Shown here one piece after another: positions 6,465-14,272 of a DNA stretch of 64,000 bases. Origin of the DNA: a virus; IMG/VR virus record IMGVR_UViG_3300036792_000267, positions 62,001 through 126,000 of that record; one strand, 5' to 3'. The notes under the pieces were generated by a model that saw nothing but the letters and a program-made list of their open reading frames with translations, made no database searches and was not told where the DNA came from. How positions within the stretch are numbered: the stretch's first letter is position 1; every line of letters starts with the position of its first letter. Made by a program: the position numbers and the translations under genes.

Positions 6465-7583
6465 ATGGCCGATGACCTGCGCTACATCGTGCCGGCCCCC
6501 GGTGGCGACACCTACGAGCCGGTCGCCGACGTCCCGGTAGCCCTCGCCCGTTCCCGCCGGGTCCAGGGGAAGCTGTTCGAGAAGCACATTCTCAACAAGG
6601 GCCCGCTGCTGCACCCGAAAACCGGCAAGGTCATCAACGTCGATGACGCGTTCGTCGCGACGATGCAGGCCAACTTCACCAAGGGCTACTGCGACATCGT
6701 GCAGCTCCCGCTCGCCAACGACCAGAACGAGCACGTGGAGGGCCCGGCCGCCAACCTGGGCGAGGTGGTCGGCATCAAGGAGCGCGGTGGCAAGGTCTAC
6801 GCGCTGGTAGACGCCCGCCAGGACGCCGACAAGTTCGGCAAGACCTACCTGGGCGCGAGCGCGTTCCTGTCGACCAACTACACCGACTCGGCCACCGGCA
6901 ACAAGGTGGGGCCGACGCTGCTTCACGTGGCGGTCACCAACCGGCCTTACGTCACCGGACTGGACGACTACAAGGAAGTCCTGGCCGCGTCAGCCGATAG
7001 CACGGGAGAAGTCGTCGTACTCACAGCCGTGCCGGAGGAAACCGTGCCGATGACCAGGGAAGAGCTGCTTGCCGCTCTGAAGAACGAGCACGGCATCGAC
7101 GTTGCCGCCCTGCAGGCGTCCGCTGCCGCGCCGCCCGCGCCGGACACCGCCGGGCTGACCGCCTCGGTGGTCCAGGCGCTGAAGGACGGCGGGTACGTGT
7201 CGCTGACCGTCGACCCGGGCCAGGTGAGCCTGGGCGACGTGACCGCCGCGGTGGTGGAGCTGGCCGCCGACAACAAGGGCCTGCGCGGCGAGGTGGACGA
7301 GCTGAAGCTGGCTGCCGCCACGACCGAGGTGGACAGCTACATCGGTACCGGGCGGCTGCTCCCGAAGGCGAAGAACGTGGCCATCCAGATGGCGCTGTCC
7401 AACCGCGACGGGCTGGACGCCATCCTCGCCCCCGCTGACCGCCCGTACGTGAAGCTCGACCAGCAGGTGGGGCTGTCCGGCCCGGACGGCGAGCAGCGGC
7501 AGGAGCAGGACATCGACGCCGAGGTGATGCGCCTGGCGGCGCAGCACAAGGAGTTCTTCACGCCGGACGGCACCCGGAACTAG
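6465..7583 (+). CDS. head maturation protease / scaffold (Mu I-like)
   Basis: The 372-aa product matches the Mu gp I type (phage I-like) family. The N-terminal protease half (residues 1-180) carries conserved elements ASAFLSTNYTD and LLHVAVTNRPYVTGLDDYKE. The C-terminal half (from residue 195, PMTREELLAALKNEHGIDV) is Ala-rich and helical with a coiled coil near residues 265-285, as in a scaffold. Such proteins guide procapsid assembly and then cleave themselves. It directly precedes decoration and capsid genes, as in other phages with E-type capsids. Confidence 0.87.
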   Translation: MADDLRYIVPAPGGDTYEPVADVPVALARSRRVQGKLFEKHILNKGPLLHPKTGKVINVDDAFVATMQANFTKGYCDIVQLPLANDQNEHVEGPAANLGEVVGIKERGGKVYALVDARQDADKFGKTYLGASAFLSTNYTDSATGNKVGPTLLHVAVTNRPYVTGLDDYKEVLAASADSTGEVVVLTAVPEETVPMTREELLAALKNEHGIDVAALQASAAAPPAPDTAGLTASVVQALKDGGYVSLTVDPGQVSLGDVTAAVVELAADNKGLRGEVDELKLAAATTEVDSYIGTGRLLPKAKNVAIQMALSNRDGLDAILAPADRPYVKLDQQVGLSGPDGEQRQEQDIDAEVMRLAAQHKEFFTPDGTRN

Positions 7584-7613
7584 CCGGGTTTTTCACCACG
7601 AGGAGCGCGGCAG

Positions 7614-8303
7614 ATGCCATCCAACGACTCGTTCGAGTTTGACTACCCGCCGGGTTACGTCAAGCCGACGCACGAGTACGGCCAGGGGTTCGGCGACGAG
7701 TTCCATGCTGAGGCGGTACAGGAACTCCTACTCAGCTATGCCGGGTTCACCCAGCGCGGTGTCACCCTGGCAGCCGGGCAGGGCGTACTGCCGACGGGCA
7801 CGATCATCGCCCGGCACACCGCCTCGGGGAAGTACTTCTCCTACCAGGCGGGCGCGACTGACGGGCGTCAGGTCCCGGTCGGCGTGCTGCGCGACGGGCG
7901 CGACACCGGCGGCCCCGGCGCGGCGAGCCTGTCGGCCTACAACTCCGGCACCAACGGGGTGAACCCGGACGCCATCACGCTGGTCGGCGGCGCGGTCATC
8001 TTCCCGGCGAGCCCGGGAGGCAAGACGGCCACTGACGCGCTCGGCAACATGGTCATCCGCGGCATCCTCAACGGCAACGTGGTCTCCGGCACCGACACGA
8101 CCAACATCATCAACGGCAGCGGGCTGGGCTCCGGCGCCGGCCAGGCGATGGTGCTGCTCGGCGCGCGCTACGTGCCCTACGGCGGCGCGGTCTCCGGCGC
8201 TTCCCTGGGTGCCCCGTTCCCTGGCGGCCCGATGGACGGCGTTCCCCCGTCGAACGCGGGCGTGGTGCCGACCGGCGTCGGGACCAACGCCTTCATCTTC
8301 TAG
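7614..8303 (+). CDS. head decoration protein (lambda gpD-like)
   Basis: The 229-aa product has the gpD-type beta core: GVTLAAGQGVLPTGTIIARH, then SYQAGATDGRQVPVGVLRDG, then a later TLVGGAVIFPAS strand. It is about twice the length of lambda gpD because of N- and C-terminal extensions. The family binds the outside of the capsid three-fold sites and stabilises it after expansion. A GAGGAG binding site lies 12 nt upstream of the ATG. A hairpin follows the gene. Confidence 0.85.
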   Translation: MPSNDSFEFDYPPGYVKPTHEYGQGFGDEFHAEAVQELLLSYAGFTQRGVTLAAGQGVLPTGTIIARHTASGKYFSYQAGATDGRQVPVGVLRDGRDTGGPGAASLSAYNSGTNGVNPDAITLVGGAVIFPASPGGKTATDALGNMVIRGILNGNVVSGTDTTNIINGSGLGSGAGQAMVLLGARYVPYGGAVSGASLGAPFPGGPMDGVPPSNAGVVPTGVGTNAFIF

Positions 8304-8309
8304 TTCGGA

Positions 8310-8335
8310 AGGCCTGCTGCCCCGGCAGCAGGCCT
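8310..8335 (+). terminator. 12-bp hairpin after decoration gene
   Basis: AGGCCTGCTGCC and its exact complement are separated by only 2 nt (8322-8323). No T run follows, so it is either a weak attenuator that sets the ratio of decoration to downstream transcripts or an mRNA 3'-end stabiliser. Confidence 0.6.
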
Positions 8336-8448
8336 CTCGCGTGCCAGCCGATAGCGACGGCGTGTGGGTAACCCGGGCAGACCTCAGGGCGCTGGAGCAG
8401 CGCCTTGACCAGAGGCTGTCTCAGATCGACGCCAAACTAGGAGCAGTC

Positions 8449-8691
8449 ATGGCATCGCAGGACGACATCGACGCGGCGGTTGCGCAGATCAACACCACCA
8501 TGGGTGACCTGCAGGCGCAGTCGGCCGCCATTGGCACCGACGTGACCAACATCCAGGCCGCGCTGGCGGCCCTCCCGCAGAACGTGGACACCTCGGCCCT
8601 CAACGCCGCGGTTGCCTCGCTCGCGCAGAACCAGGCGAGCCTCGACTCGGCTGTGGGCGGCCTCAACAACGTGCTCCCGCCTGCCCCGTGA
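8449..8691 (+). CDS. small coiled-coil structural protein
   Basis: The 80-aa product is a repetitive helix (VAQINTTMGDLQAQSAAIGT, then LNAAVASLAQNQASLDSAV) with a heptad-like pattern, ending LPPAP. The ATG has an AGGAG site 5 nt upstream. An in-frame GTG at 8341 would give 116 aa, but that start has no binding site. Genes of this type often sit beside actinophage capsid genes and may be minor head proteins; the exact role is unknown. Confidence 0.78.
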   Translation: MASQDDIDAAVAQINTTMGDLQAQSAAIGTDVTNIQAALAALPQNVDTSALNAAVASLAQNQASLDSAVGGLNNVLPPAP

Positions 8692-8721
8692 TACTGCCAG
8701 CTGCGTAGTAAGCTGCCGTCG

Positions 8722-8764
8722 CCAGGCCCCCGGGACGCCCGTCCGCTGGGGGCCTGGTCCTTTT
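8722..8764 (+). terminator. intrinsic terminator
   Basis: CCAGGCCCCC (8722-8731) pairs with GGGGGCCTGG (8748-8757) and is followed by TCCTTTT. It ends the decoration/coiled-coil transcript and abuts the end of the convergent endonuclease gene. Confidence 0.85.
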
Positions 8765-9470
8765 AGGCGGCGGCCTCTAGCGCCATCCGGGCCTGGTGCC
8801 GCTCTATGTAGTCGGCTGCAGCCCGTAGCAAGTCGGGGTCGTCGTTGAACATGCCGAGAGCGACGTTGAGGTTCCGGCGGATTAGCCCGCGTAGGCATTT
8901 CCCGCAGCTCCGGTCACCGGGACAGCAACTGCGGTCGTGATCGACGGCGAGGGGGTAAACCTTGCCGGTGCGCTTGCTGACCGAGGTCTCAGGTCGGCCG
9001 CTGATCTCGCAGACGCCGGCCTGCTCAGCTAGTTTTTGGTCGTACCAGCCTGGCGGAAGGCTGTAGACACGATCTCGGTTCTTGGCCCCTTCGCCGTTTG
9101 CGCTGAGGCAGTCCCAGCATTTCCGGCGGTTCTGGTGAGTGGGGTTCACTCTGCAGGTGGCGCAGAGTTTCCCTTGCGCCCGGCAAGCTCCGCACTCGTT
9201 GCGCTCCTTGTCGCCGGGGCTCTTATCTCGCCCGCAGGTAACGCACTTGATTCGGCAGGCCGGGCAACGTTGAGCCTTTGCTCGGTTGTTGCCGCGGTAG
9301 GGCTGGCCGCATGATTCGCAGGGGCGTTCAGCTGTGGCGTATCCGCTGCGCTTACGGACTTTGGCGGCGGCGCACAGGGAGCAGTACGAGCTGAGGGCTC
9401 CTGATGGATAGCGGTGCCGTGGCCGCGTTTTGCAGGTCGGGCAGATGGGTTCGTTTCCGGAGACATTCAC
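8763..9470 (-). CDS. endonuclease VII-type HNH homing endonuclease
   Basis: The 235-aa product has a string of CxxC zinc knuckles in its first 120 residues (CPTCKTRP, CESCGQPY, CPACRIKCVTCG). A C-terminal recombination-endonuclease-VII domain follows: LPPGWYDQKLAEQAGVCEI, the metal-binding core AVDHDRSCCPG, then CGKCLRGLIRRNLNVALG. Enzymes of this family cut DNA and in phages often act as free-standing homing endonucleases. It is one of few minus-strand genes and sits between the capsid gene and its normal upstream neighbours. The start is GTG at 9470. Confidence 0.86.
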   Translation of the reverse strand: MNVSGNEPICPTCKTRPRHRYPSGALSSYCSLCAAAKVRKRSGYATAERPCESCGQPYRGNNRAKAQRCPACRIKCVTCGRDKSPGDKERNECGACRAQGKLCATCRVNPTHQNRRKCWDCLSANGEGAKNRDRVYSLPPGWYDQKLAEQAGVCEISGRPETSVSKRTGKVYPLAVDHDRSCCPGDRSCGKCLRGLIRRNLNVALGMFNDDPDLLRAAADYIERHQARMALEAAA

Positions 9471-9497
9471 ATTCTCTACTACGTCTGGCCGACTTAC

Positions 9498-9503
9498 CGA
9501 TTA
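9498..9503 (+). promoter_or_regulatory. CGATTR element upstream of capsid gene
   Basis: CGATTA lies 135 bp before the capsid GTG at 9638. If transcription starts about 8 nt downstream, as inferred for the leaderless genes, it gives a 127-nt leader with a GCTCC/GGAGC hairpin. The endonuclease gene ends its 5' side 28 bp away. Confidence 0.45.
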
Positions 9504-9637
9504 GACGGGGCAAGCGCTCAGGCGTTAGGCCAGCCAGGTGGCTCCTCTACGAGGGAGCGGCGCAGGCCGGGCTCGGAACTTCGGGTCGCTGTGGAACTTA
9601 ACAGCACCTGCCGGCAATGGTCGGCTGACCGGAGGAG

Positions 9638-10883
9638 GTGAGCCCGATCCCTGACATCAGTCTTTTGGAGCCCGTAGTGCTCCGAGGGGTCGTTTTAAGT
9701 TGAGAAGTTTGTAACGCCAGAAACGTTGCTGCTGCTCAACCGCCTGGACCAGACCCCGTGGCCCTTCCCGTCCGCCACCTGGGACGTGGTGAAGGGATCG
9801 AGAGCGGTCGCCAAGCCGAACGTGCCCAACTCTGAGGCGCACATCATCTCCCGGCTCGGCAGGAGCCAGGAAAGCGCGAGCTTCATCTACTTGCGCGAGA
9901 AGAAGGTCTTTGAGCCGACCACGCTGCACTGGCTGCGGACGCCGGGCGAGATCGCCCGCATCAACGCCGAGCGCGCGGTGCTGAGGGAGATCAACGACCT
10001 CAACCAGCGGTTCGACAACTTCGCCGAGTGGAGCGCCTGGCAAGCGCTGGGCGGCGCGATCCAGTACAACTACGGCGACGTCCAGGCCCTGGTGGACTAC
10101 AAGTTCCCGCGCAGCCACTTCGTCACCCCGGCCACGCCGTGGGTCACTAACACCGCGCTCGGCTACTACACCACCGGCGGCGCCACCGCGGCCGGCGCGG
10201 GAACCAACAGCGGCCAGCCGGGCCAGCCGACCACCCTGGGCCAGGCCCAGACCTCGCTGACCGCGGCCGGCGGCACCATCACCTACGCGACCCCGGTGTC
10301 GATCATCGAAGACGTGCGGTCGTGGAAGCGGCTGCTGGCCGTGCACGGCCGGGTGCCGGCGAAGGAAGTTTTCGCCACCAGCGTCACCATGGCCGGCCTG
10401 ATGGAAGCGTGGGTGTCCGCCACGCAGGCGTCTACCGTGTCGATCCCGGCGACCATGATGAGCGACCGGATGAAGGACGAATTTTACTCGACCGGCATCA
10501 TGACCGGCTTCATGGGCCTCGTCTGGACCACGGTGGAGCAGGTCTTCGAGTCCGACCTCGGCAACCTGACCTTCTTCGTGCCGGATGGCATGATCTACCT
10601 GGGCAACTACACCGACCAGCGGCCAGTGGAGGTCCTGGTCGGCCCGACTGCCGACGACGAGGCCCCCGAAGGTTTTACCGGAAAATATGCCAAGACCTGG
10701 AAGGAGAAGGACCCGTCCGCTCGTCAGTACCTGTTGGAGTGGCACATGCTCCCGATCATCACCAGGCCTGAGCAGATGCTGGTAGCCACCAACGTCATCT
10801 CTGCGGGCGGCAGCGTCACCGTCCCGGCCGGCTACTACAACGGCGGGGCCGGCACTGGCGGAAGCAACGCGCCGGTCGACTAG
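9638..10883 (+). CDS. major capsid protein (E type), frame interrupted near codon 19
   Basis: The main frame (from 9699; 385 aa if begun at a TTG at 9726) is a lambda-gpE-type major capsid protein: NRLDQTPWPFPSATWDVVKG, VYLREKKVFEPTTLHWL-like core, NDLNQRFDNFAEW, and IMTGFMGLVWTTVEQVF. Its true N-terminus seems to lie in another frame: GTG 9638, after GGAGGAG, reads SPIPDISLLEPVVLRGVV and then hits TGA at 9701. The capsid frame resumes with EKFVTPETLLL. Deleting 7 nt (TTAAGTT) would join them exactly. Either a ribosomal hop or frameshift, an internal TTG start, or a mutation or assembly error must be invoked. Confidence 0.8.
9692..9701 (+). promoter_or_regulatory. candidate translational bypass site GTT-TTAA-GTT
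   Basis: In the upstream capsid frame GTT (9692-9694) is followed by TTA, the rarest leucine codon in actinomycetes, then AGT and TGA. An identical GTT at 9699-9701 opens the downstream frame. A hop between the two GTT codons would yield the expected RGVVEKFVTPE. Matched take-off and landing codons are the hallmark of T4 gene 60 type bypassing. This is inference from sequence alone. Confidence 0.35.
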
Positions 10884-10918
10884 CCTTGGCAGCAGCTCTC
10901 GCCGGAGCTGAGTTATAA

Positions 10919-10959
10919 GCAGAACGACCCTCGGGGACATAAACCGGGGGTCGTTCTGC
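10919..10959 (+). terminator. strong hairpin after capsid gene
   Basis: GCAGAACGACCC (10919-10930) pairs perfectly with GGGTCGTTCTGC (10948-10959). There is no T tract. It probably ends or stabilises the abundant capsid mRNA. Confidence 0.75.
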
Positions 10960-11106
10960 GTCCAGGCGTAGTAGTTACCGTGCCGTGGCACGAGGCCCAC
11001 CCCCTCGGACCCGGCACTGGCGACGAGGGAGGGCCGGGAGCACCGCTGGCCATTGCCTGGGTCTTGGCAGAGCCGCTGCCGTCCCTCCCGACTCGCGGGC
11101 AGCCGC

Positions 11107-11112
11107 CGATTG
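11107..11112 (+). promoter_or_regulatory. CGATTR start-associated element (CGATTG)
   Basis: Seven nucleotides (CCCCGGC) separate it from the ATG at 11120. It restarts expression after the capsid hairpin and identifies the start of a gene whose frame is open further upstream. Confidence 0.6.
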
Positions 11113-11119
11113 CCCCGGC

Positions 11120-11839
11120 ATGGCAGGACTGAGCGGCGAGCAGGCCGTTATCGACGTGGTGGCCGTGTCTGAGCGGCTGTGCCCGAGCACGGTCAGCTCC
11201 AACGAAACAGCCTCAAGATTGGAACTGCCGCCCGAAGCTCCAACAGAGATTGAGGCTCCCTGCGCGCTCGGGCACCCCAACCCGCCCGGTTCCCGGTTCT
11301 GCGGGGCGTGCGGGCTCCCGGCCGGCGCGGCCATTCCGGTGCGCGGCGAGCCCGTGCAGCCTAAGCCCGCCGGCATGCTGACCCCGGCCGAATTGGCTGA
11401 GCGGGAACGCCAGCACGCGGAGGCGGTCGCCGCCGCCGCCCGGTTCGAAAACGCGCCCCAGCAGTTCGTGCCGGCTGAGGGCGAGGCCGTGCTCATTCAC
11501 TTCGTGGCCGACGGGCTGACCGCGTTCGGCAGGCAGTGGTACCGCGGCCAGGAGCTGGCGATCGGCCCGGACCACCCGCGCTGGCCCGAGGCCCGGGGGT
11601 GGGTCACCCTGGACAAGTACGGGCAGATCGATCGATGGGGAGAGCAGAAGTTCGACTTCGGCCCGTGGCCCGGCCGCAAGAGCTACACCGATGCGGCGGG
11701 GTCGTTTGAGCAGCTGCGCAGCACTGACGCGGCGGGCAACAAGGTCACCTTCGCCGGCCCGTCTGAAGAGCAGCTGCGCGCCGCTGACGAGGCTGAGCGC
11801 AGGCGCGGCCGGGCAGTTCCCGCTCCGGCGATGATGTGA
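11120..11839 (+). CDS. hypothetical protein with zinc ribbon
   Basis: The 239-aa product contains a zinc-ribbon-like motif near residues 47-65 (C-x-LGHPNPPGSRFCGACG) after a low-complexity acidic stretch. A central module follows (VLIHFVADGLTAFGRQWYRG, then WVTLDKYGQIDRWGEQKF) that resembles a small beta-barrel. The C-terminus is charged. It follows the capsid gene, so a head-tail connection or head completion role is likely. The frame is open to 10985, but the CGATTG element favours the ATG at 11120. Confidence 0.72.
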   Translation: MAGLSGEQAVIDVVAVSERLCPSTVSSNETASRLELPPEAPTEIEAPCALGHPNPPGSRFCGACGLPAGAAIPVRGEPVQPKPAGMLTPAELAERERQHAEAVAAAARFENAPQQFVPAEGEAVLIHFVADGLTAFGRQWYRGQELAIGPDHPRWPEARGWVTLDKYGQIDRWGEQKFDFGPWPGRKSYTDAAGSFEQLRSTDAAGNKVTFAGPSEEQLRAADEAERRRGRAVPAPAMM

Positions 11840-11845
11840 GGCACC

Positions 11846-12190
11846 GTGACGTTCCCCGTAGGGCTGACCACGATCGAGGTCACTGGCCAGAACCTCCGCG
11901 ACTTCGGCGGCGGCTCGCTGTCCGGCACCGTAATTTTCACCGCCAGCGAGCCAGTCGCCGATCCGGCCGCTGAGGTGCTGCTGTTCGGCTCGGCTGCGTC
12001 CCAGGTGGTGGACGGGGTGCTGACGCCGGTCACGATCCCGACGACTGACTGCGTGTCGCCCGCCTTCACCTACACCATCTCGATGAAGCTGGACGAGCCC
12101 GACGCCAGCCCGTCGCCGTGGGCCGGGGTGTCCATCCCGCACACGCTGGGCGCGAGCGTCGACCTGGCCCAGCTGCTGGTGTCTGCATGA
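11846..12190 (+). CDS. hypothetical beta-rich virion protein
   Basis: The 114-aa product starts at GTG (GAGGCACC upstream). It alternates hydrophobic and polar residues in strands (TTIEVTGQNLRDFGGGSLSG, then VIFTASEPV, then FTYTISMKLDEPD), suggesting an Ig-like or beta-sandwich fold, as in head fibres or neck proteins. It overlaps the next gene by 4 bp (ATGA), so the two are probably translated together. Confidence 0.72.
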   Translation: MTFPVGLTTIEVTGQNLRDFGGGSLSGTVIFTASEPVADPAAEVLLFGSAASQVVDGVLTPVTIPTTDCVSPAFTYTISMKLDEPDASPSPWAGVSIPHTLGASVDLAQLLVSA

Positions 12191-12765
12191 CCTGGCCCGT
12201 GCCCACCCCGGCGGAGCTGGCGAAGTACACCGGCCGGCCGCTGACCAGCTACACGAACTACGTCAACTCGGCGCTGCTGCAGGCGACCATGATGTTCACC
12301 ATCCTGGCCGAGCGGGGCGCCGACGACTACGCCGGGATGCAGCCAGACTTCCAGCAGCTCGCCAACATGGGCGTCATGGCGATGGCCGACTACCTGTACC
12401 TGCGCTGGCCTTACCAGCAGGTGATTGCCAGCCCGCTGCAGTCCGAGAACATCGGGTCTTACGAGTACAGCAAGCCGGTCGCTGAGCAGGCGCGCAACGC
12501 GCAGGCCATAGAGGTCACCGCCGAGCGCACCGGCGTGGACATGTTCGACCTGGCGGTGCGGCGGCTCGCCAGGCGCCAGGCGATGAACGGCGTCTTCTAC
12601 GGCCAGCTAACGGGTTTCGAGCATTACGGGCGCGACGACCTCGCCTACGTCAAGTTCGACCCGGAGGAAGGCCGCATGGTGCTTGTCGGGCCTGCAGATA
12701 GAGATCAGATTGATGTTCAATTCTTCTCAGTCTCAGCCGAGATGTTTCCAGCAGATCCATCATAA
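12187..12765 (+). CDS. head-tail connector-like protein with recoded C-terminus
   Basis: The 192-aa product is mostly helical (TPAELAKYTGRPLTSYTNYV; LLQATMMFTILAERGADDYA), the pattern of phage adaptor (gp6/gp15-type) proteins, but similarity cannot be proven by eye. The last 24 or so codons (12694-12762, ...DRDQIDVQFFSVSAEMFPAD) use A- and T-ending codons unlike the rest of the gene. They abut an HNH gene 27 bp downstream, which suggests the end was replaced when the endonuclease arrived. Confidence 0.7.
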   Translation: MTWPVPTPAELAKYTGRPLTSYTNYVNSALLQATMMFTILAERGADDYAGMQPDFQQLANMGVMAMADYLYLRWPYQQVIASPLQSENIGSYEYSKPVAEQARNAQAIEVTAERTGVDMFDLAVRRLARRQAMNGVFYGQLTGFEHYGRDDLAYVKFDPEEGRMVLVGPADRDQIDVQFFSVSAEMFPADPS

Positions 12766-12791
12766 CTAGCTGGACATGCTATTGTCGGTAC

Positions 12792-13481
12792 ATGGGGCGT
12801 GTGCCGACGAGGTTCGTTGAGGTAGGCCAGCGGTTTGGCCGGGGTACGGTCATCGACTCGGACGTGCGAGTTCCTTATGAGGCCCCGTCCGGATACAGCA
12901 AGAACTGGCGGTGCGCTCGGCTCCGGTGCGATTGTGGAACCGAGTACGTGGCCCAGATGGGCGCATTGTTCCGGGGTAAGCGCATCTCGTGCGGGTGCGC
13001 TCGGCGCAAGCAGCGCGACCCGGAGGCCGTGGCTCGACAACGCGCCACGCTTGAAGCACGGGGCAAGGTCACTGAGCATCCGCTCTACAGCACCTGGGCC
13101 AACATGATGCGGCGCTGCTACAAGGAGGCCAACGGCCAGTACCCCAACTACGGTGCGCGGGGCATCAAGGTTCATGAGTCGTGGCATGACAGTCGGACTT
13201 TCGTAGGCGACATCGATCGTCTGCTTGGCCCGCGCCCGAAGGGTTGCACGCTTGACCGGAAGGACAACGACGGCAACTACGAGCCGGGCAACGTGCAGTG
13301 GAGTACCGGCCCCGCGCAAAGCCGCAACACGCGCCGGGCGCTGACAGGCTCGGTCCGCTACCGGGGCAAGGGCCGGTGGGGGTTCCGCTTGAGTGCAGGC
13401 GGCTACTTTTCTGAGGCGGAAGCTTTGGCTGCCCAACGGCTAGCTATTGAGGCGCTGACCGAAGCCGGAGTGCTCCGTTAG
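12792..13481 (+). CDS. HNH homing endonuclease with AP2-like tail
   Basis: The 229-aa product has an N-terminal DNA-binding part (VGQRFGRGTVIDSD; a CDCG...CGCARRK zinc knuckle). A central HNH-type core follows: HPLYSTWANMMRRCYKEANG, YGARGIKVHESW, then CTLDRKDNDGNYEPGNVQW. A C-terminal AP2-like segment (VRYRGKGRWGFRLSAGGYFS) probably contacts DNA. It is the first of three relatives here (also 20555 and 22858), consistent with spread of one homing family within the genome. No ribosome binding site is obvious. Confidence 0.85.
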   Translation: MGRVPTRFVEVGQRFGRGTVIDSDVRVPYEAPSGYSKNWRCARLRCDCGTEYVAQMGALFRGKRISCGCARRKQRDPEAVARQRATLEARGKVTEHPLYSTWANMMRRCYKEANGQYPNYGARGIKVHESWHDSRTFVGDIDRLLGPRPKGCTLDRKDNDGNYEPGNVQWSTGPAQSRNTRRALTGSVRYRGKGRWGFRLSAGGYFSEAEALAAQRLAIEALTEAGVLR

Positions 13482-13504
13482 CCTGTCCCCAGGTTGTGGA
13501 CAGG
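13482..13504 (+). terminator. short hairpin after HNH gene
   Basis: CCTGTCC and GGACAGG pair around a 9-nt loop just past the stop codon. A related TTGTGGACA is repeated right after it. The T tract is missing, so terminator function is doubtful. Confidence 0.35.
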
Positions 13505-13539
13505 CTTGTGGACAACCGGGCTGAGGCGTAACAGGGAGT

Positions 13540-13986
13540 ATGGCTGAATCCCGTCGTCGTCTGCTGGTCACCGGGTCACAGGACTGGGACGATTTCGCCA
13601 CCGTCCGGCGCGTGCTGAAGAAGCTGTGGGACTATGACCCGGATATCCTGCTGGTCAGCGGCGCGTGCCCGCGCGGGGCGGACCTGATGTGCGAGACGGT
13701 TTGGGACGAGTACCTGGGCGGCGGCGTAGAGCGCCACCCGGCGGACTGGTACCCGGACGGCCGGTACGACAACAGGGCCGGCATCCGCCGCAACGAGGAG
13801 ATGGTGCGCCTGGGCGTGTGGGGGTGCGTCGCCTTCGGGCGGTCCTGCGAGCGCGTCGCGTGCCGGGGGAAGCTCGCTGATGAGAAGTGGCCTTTCCACG
13901 TTACGCACGGCACGGAGCATTGCTCGCGCTACGCTGAGGCTCATGGCATTCCGGTGAAGAGGTTCACTCCGATCCTGGCGGTATGA
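13540..13986 (+). CDS. SLOG-family protein (YspA/DUF2493-like)
   Basis: The 148-aa product carries the SLOG Rossmann-like signatures: a first strand and loop RLLVTGSQDWDD at residues 7-18, then ILLVSGACPRGADLM at 38-52. The remainder has several cysteines and a HxxDWYPDG segment. SLOG proteins bind nucleotides or nucleotide-derived signals; no catalytic partner is adjacent. The start follows AGGGAGT. It sits between connector genes with an HNH gene in front and two tiny genes behind, so it looks like inserted cargo rather than a structural gene. Confidence 0.8.
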   Translation: MAESRRRLLVTGSQDWDDFATVRRVLKKLWDYDPDILLVSGACPRGADLMCETVWDEYLGGGVERHPADWYPDGRYDNRAGIRRNEEMVRLGVWGCVAFGRSCERVACRGKLADEKWPFHVTHGTEHCSRYAEAHGIPVKRFTPILAV

Positions 13987-14132
13987 ATGGTCCGGTGCAC
14001 GAGCGCGTTACGATTCAGGACGTCTGGGCCTTTATTGCCCCTGCAGGTTGGGCTACCCAGTGGTACTGGCCAGAGGGGGTTCACGGCAAGGTGTGGAACT
14101 TCTTTCACGGGCGCGGCTGGCAGGTGGTGTGA
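13983..14132 (+). CDS. 49-aa tryptophan-rich protein
   Basis: An ATG overlapping the previous stop (ATGA) opens a 49-codon frame with five Trp, several aromatic and few charged residues (begins MNGPVHERVTIQDVW; ends HGRGWQVV). It overlaps the next gene by one base (TGATG). The tight coupling on both sides supports a real gene. Function unknown. Confidence 0.62.
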   Translation: MNGPVHERVTIQDVWAFIAPAGWATQWYWPEGVHGKVWNFFHGRGWQVV

Positions 14133-14272
14133 TGGTTCACCGGGGAATCCCCGAGCACGGCTCCTGGTGGCGGCTCGGCCGCGACATGCTGTGGCTGGCC
14201 GTTCTCGCCGGGGCCGGCTCCGTGGTGTTCATCCTCGGTGACCTGGTGATCTACGGCCGGGTGAACTGGTGA
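14132..14272 (+). CDS. 46-aa single-pass membrane protein
   Basis: The frame starts at the ATG within TGATG and encodes a short polar N-terminus, one membrane helix (MLWLAVLAGAGSVVFILGDL) and a short tail. Its stop overlaps the next GTG. Small membrane proteins in phage cargo positions often act in superinfection exclusion, but nothing here proves it. Confidence 0.65.
   Translation: MVHRGIPEHGSWWRLGRDMLWLAVLAGAGSVVFILGDLVIYGRVNW

Noticed and set aside
9471-9637. Intron or second capsid exon upstream of the capsid gene
   Set aside because: The capsid N-terminus can be read from 9638 onward with a binding site, so no exon is missing upstream; only the 7-nt break needs explaining.
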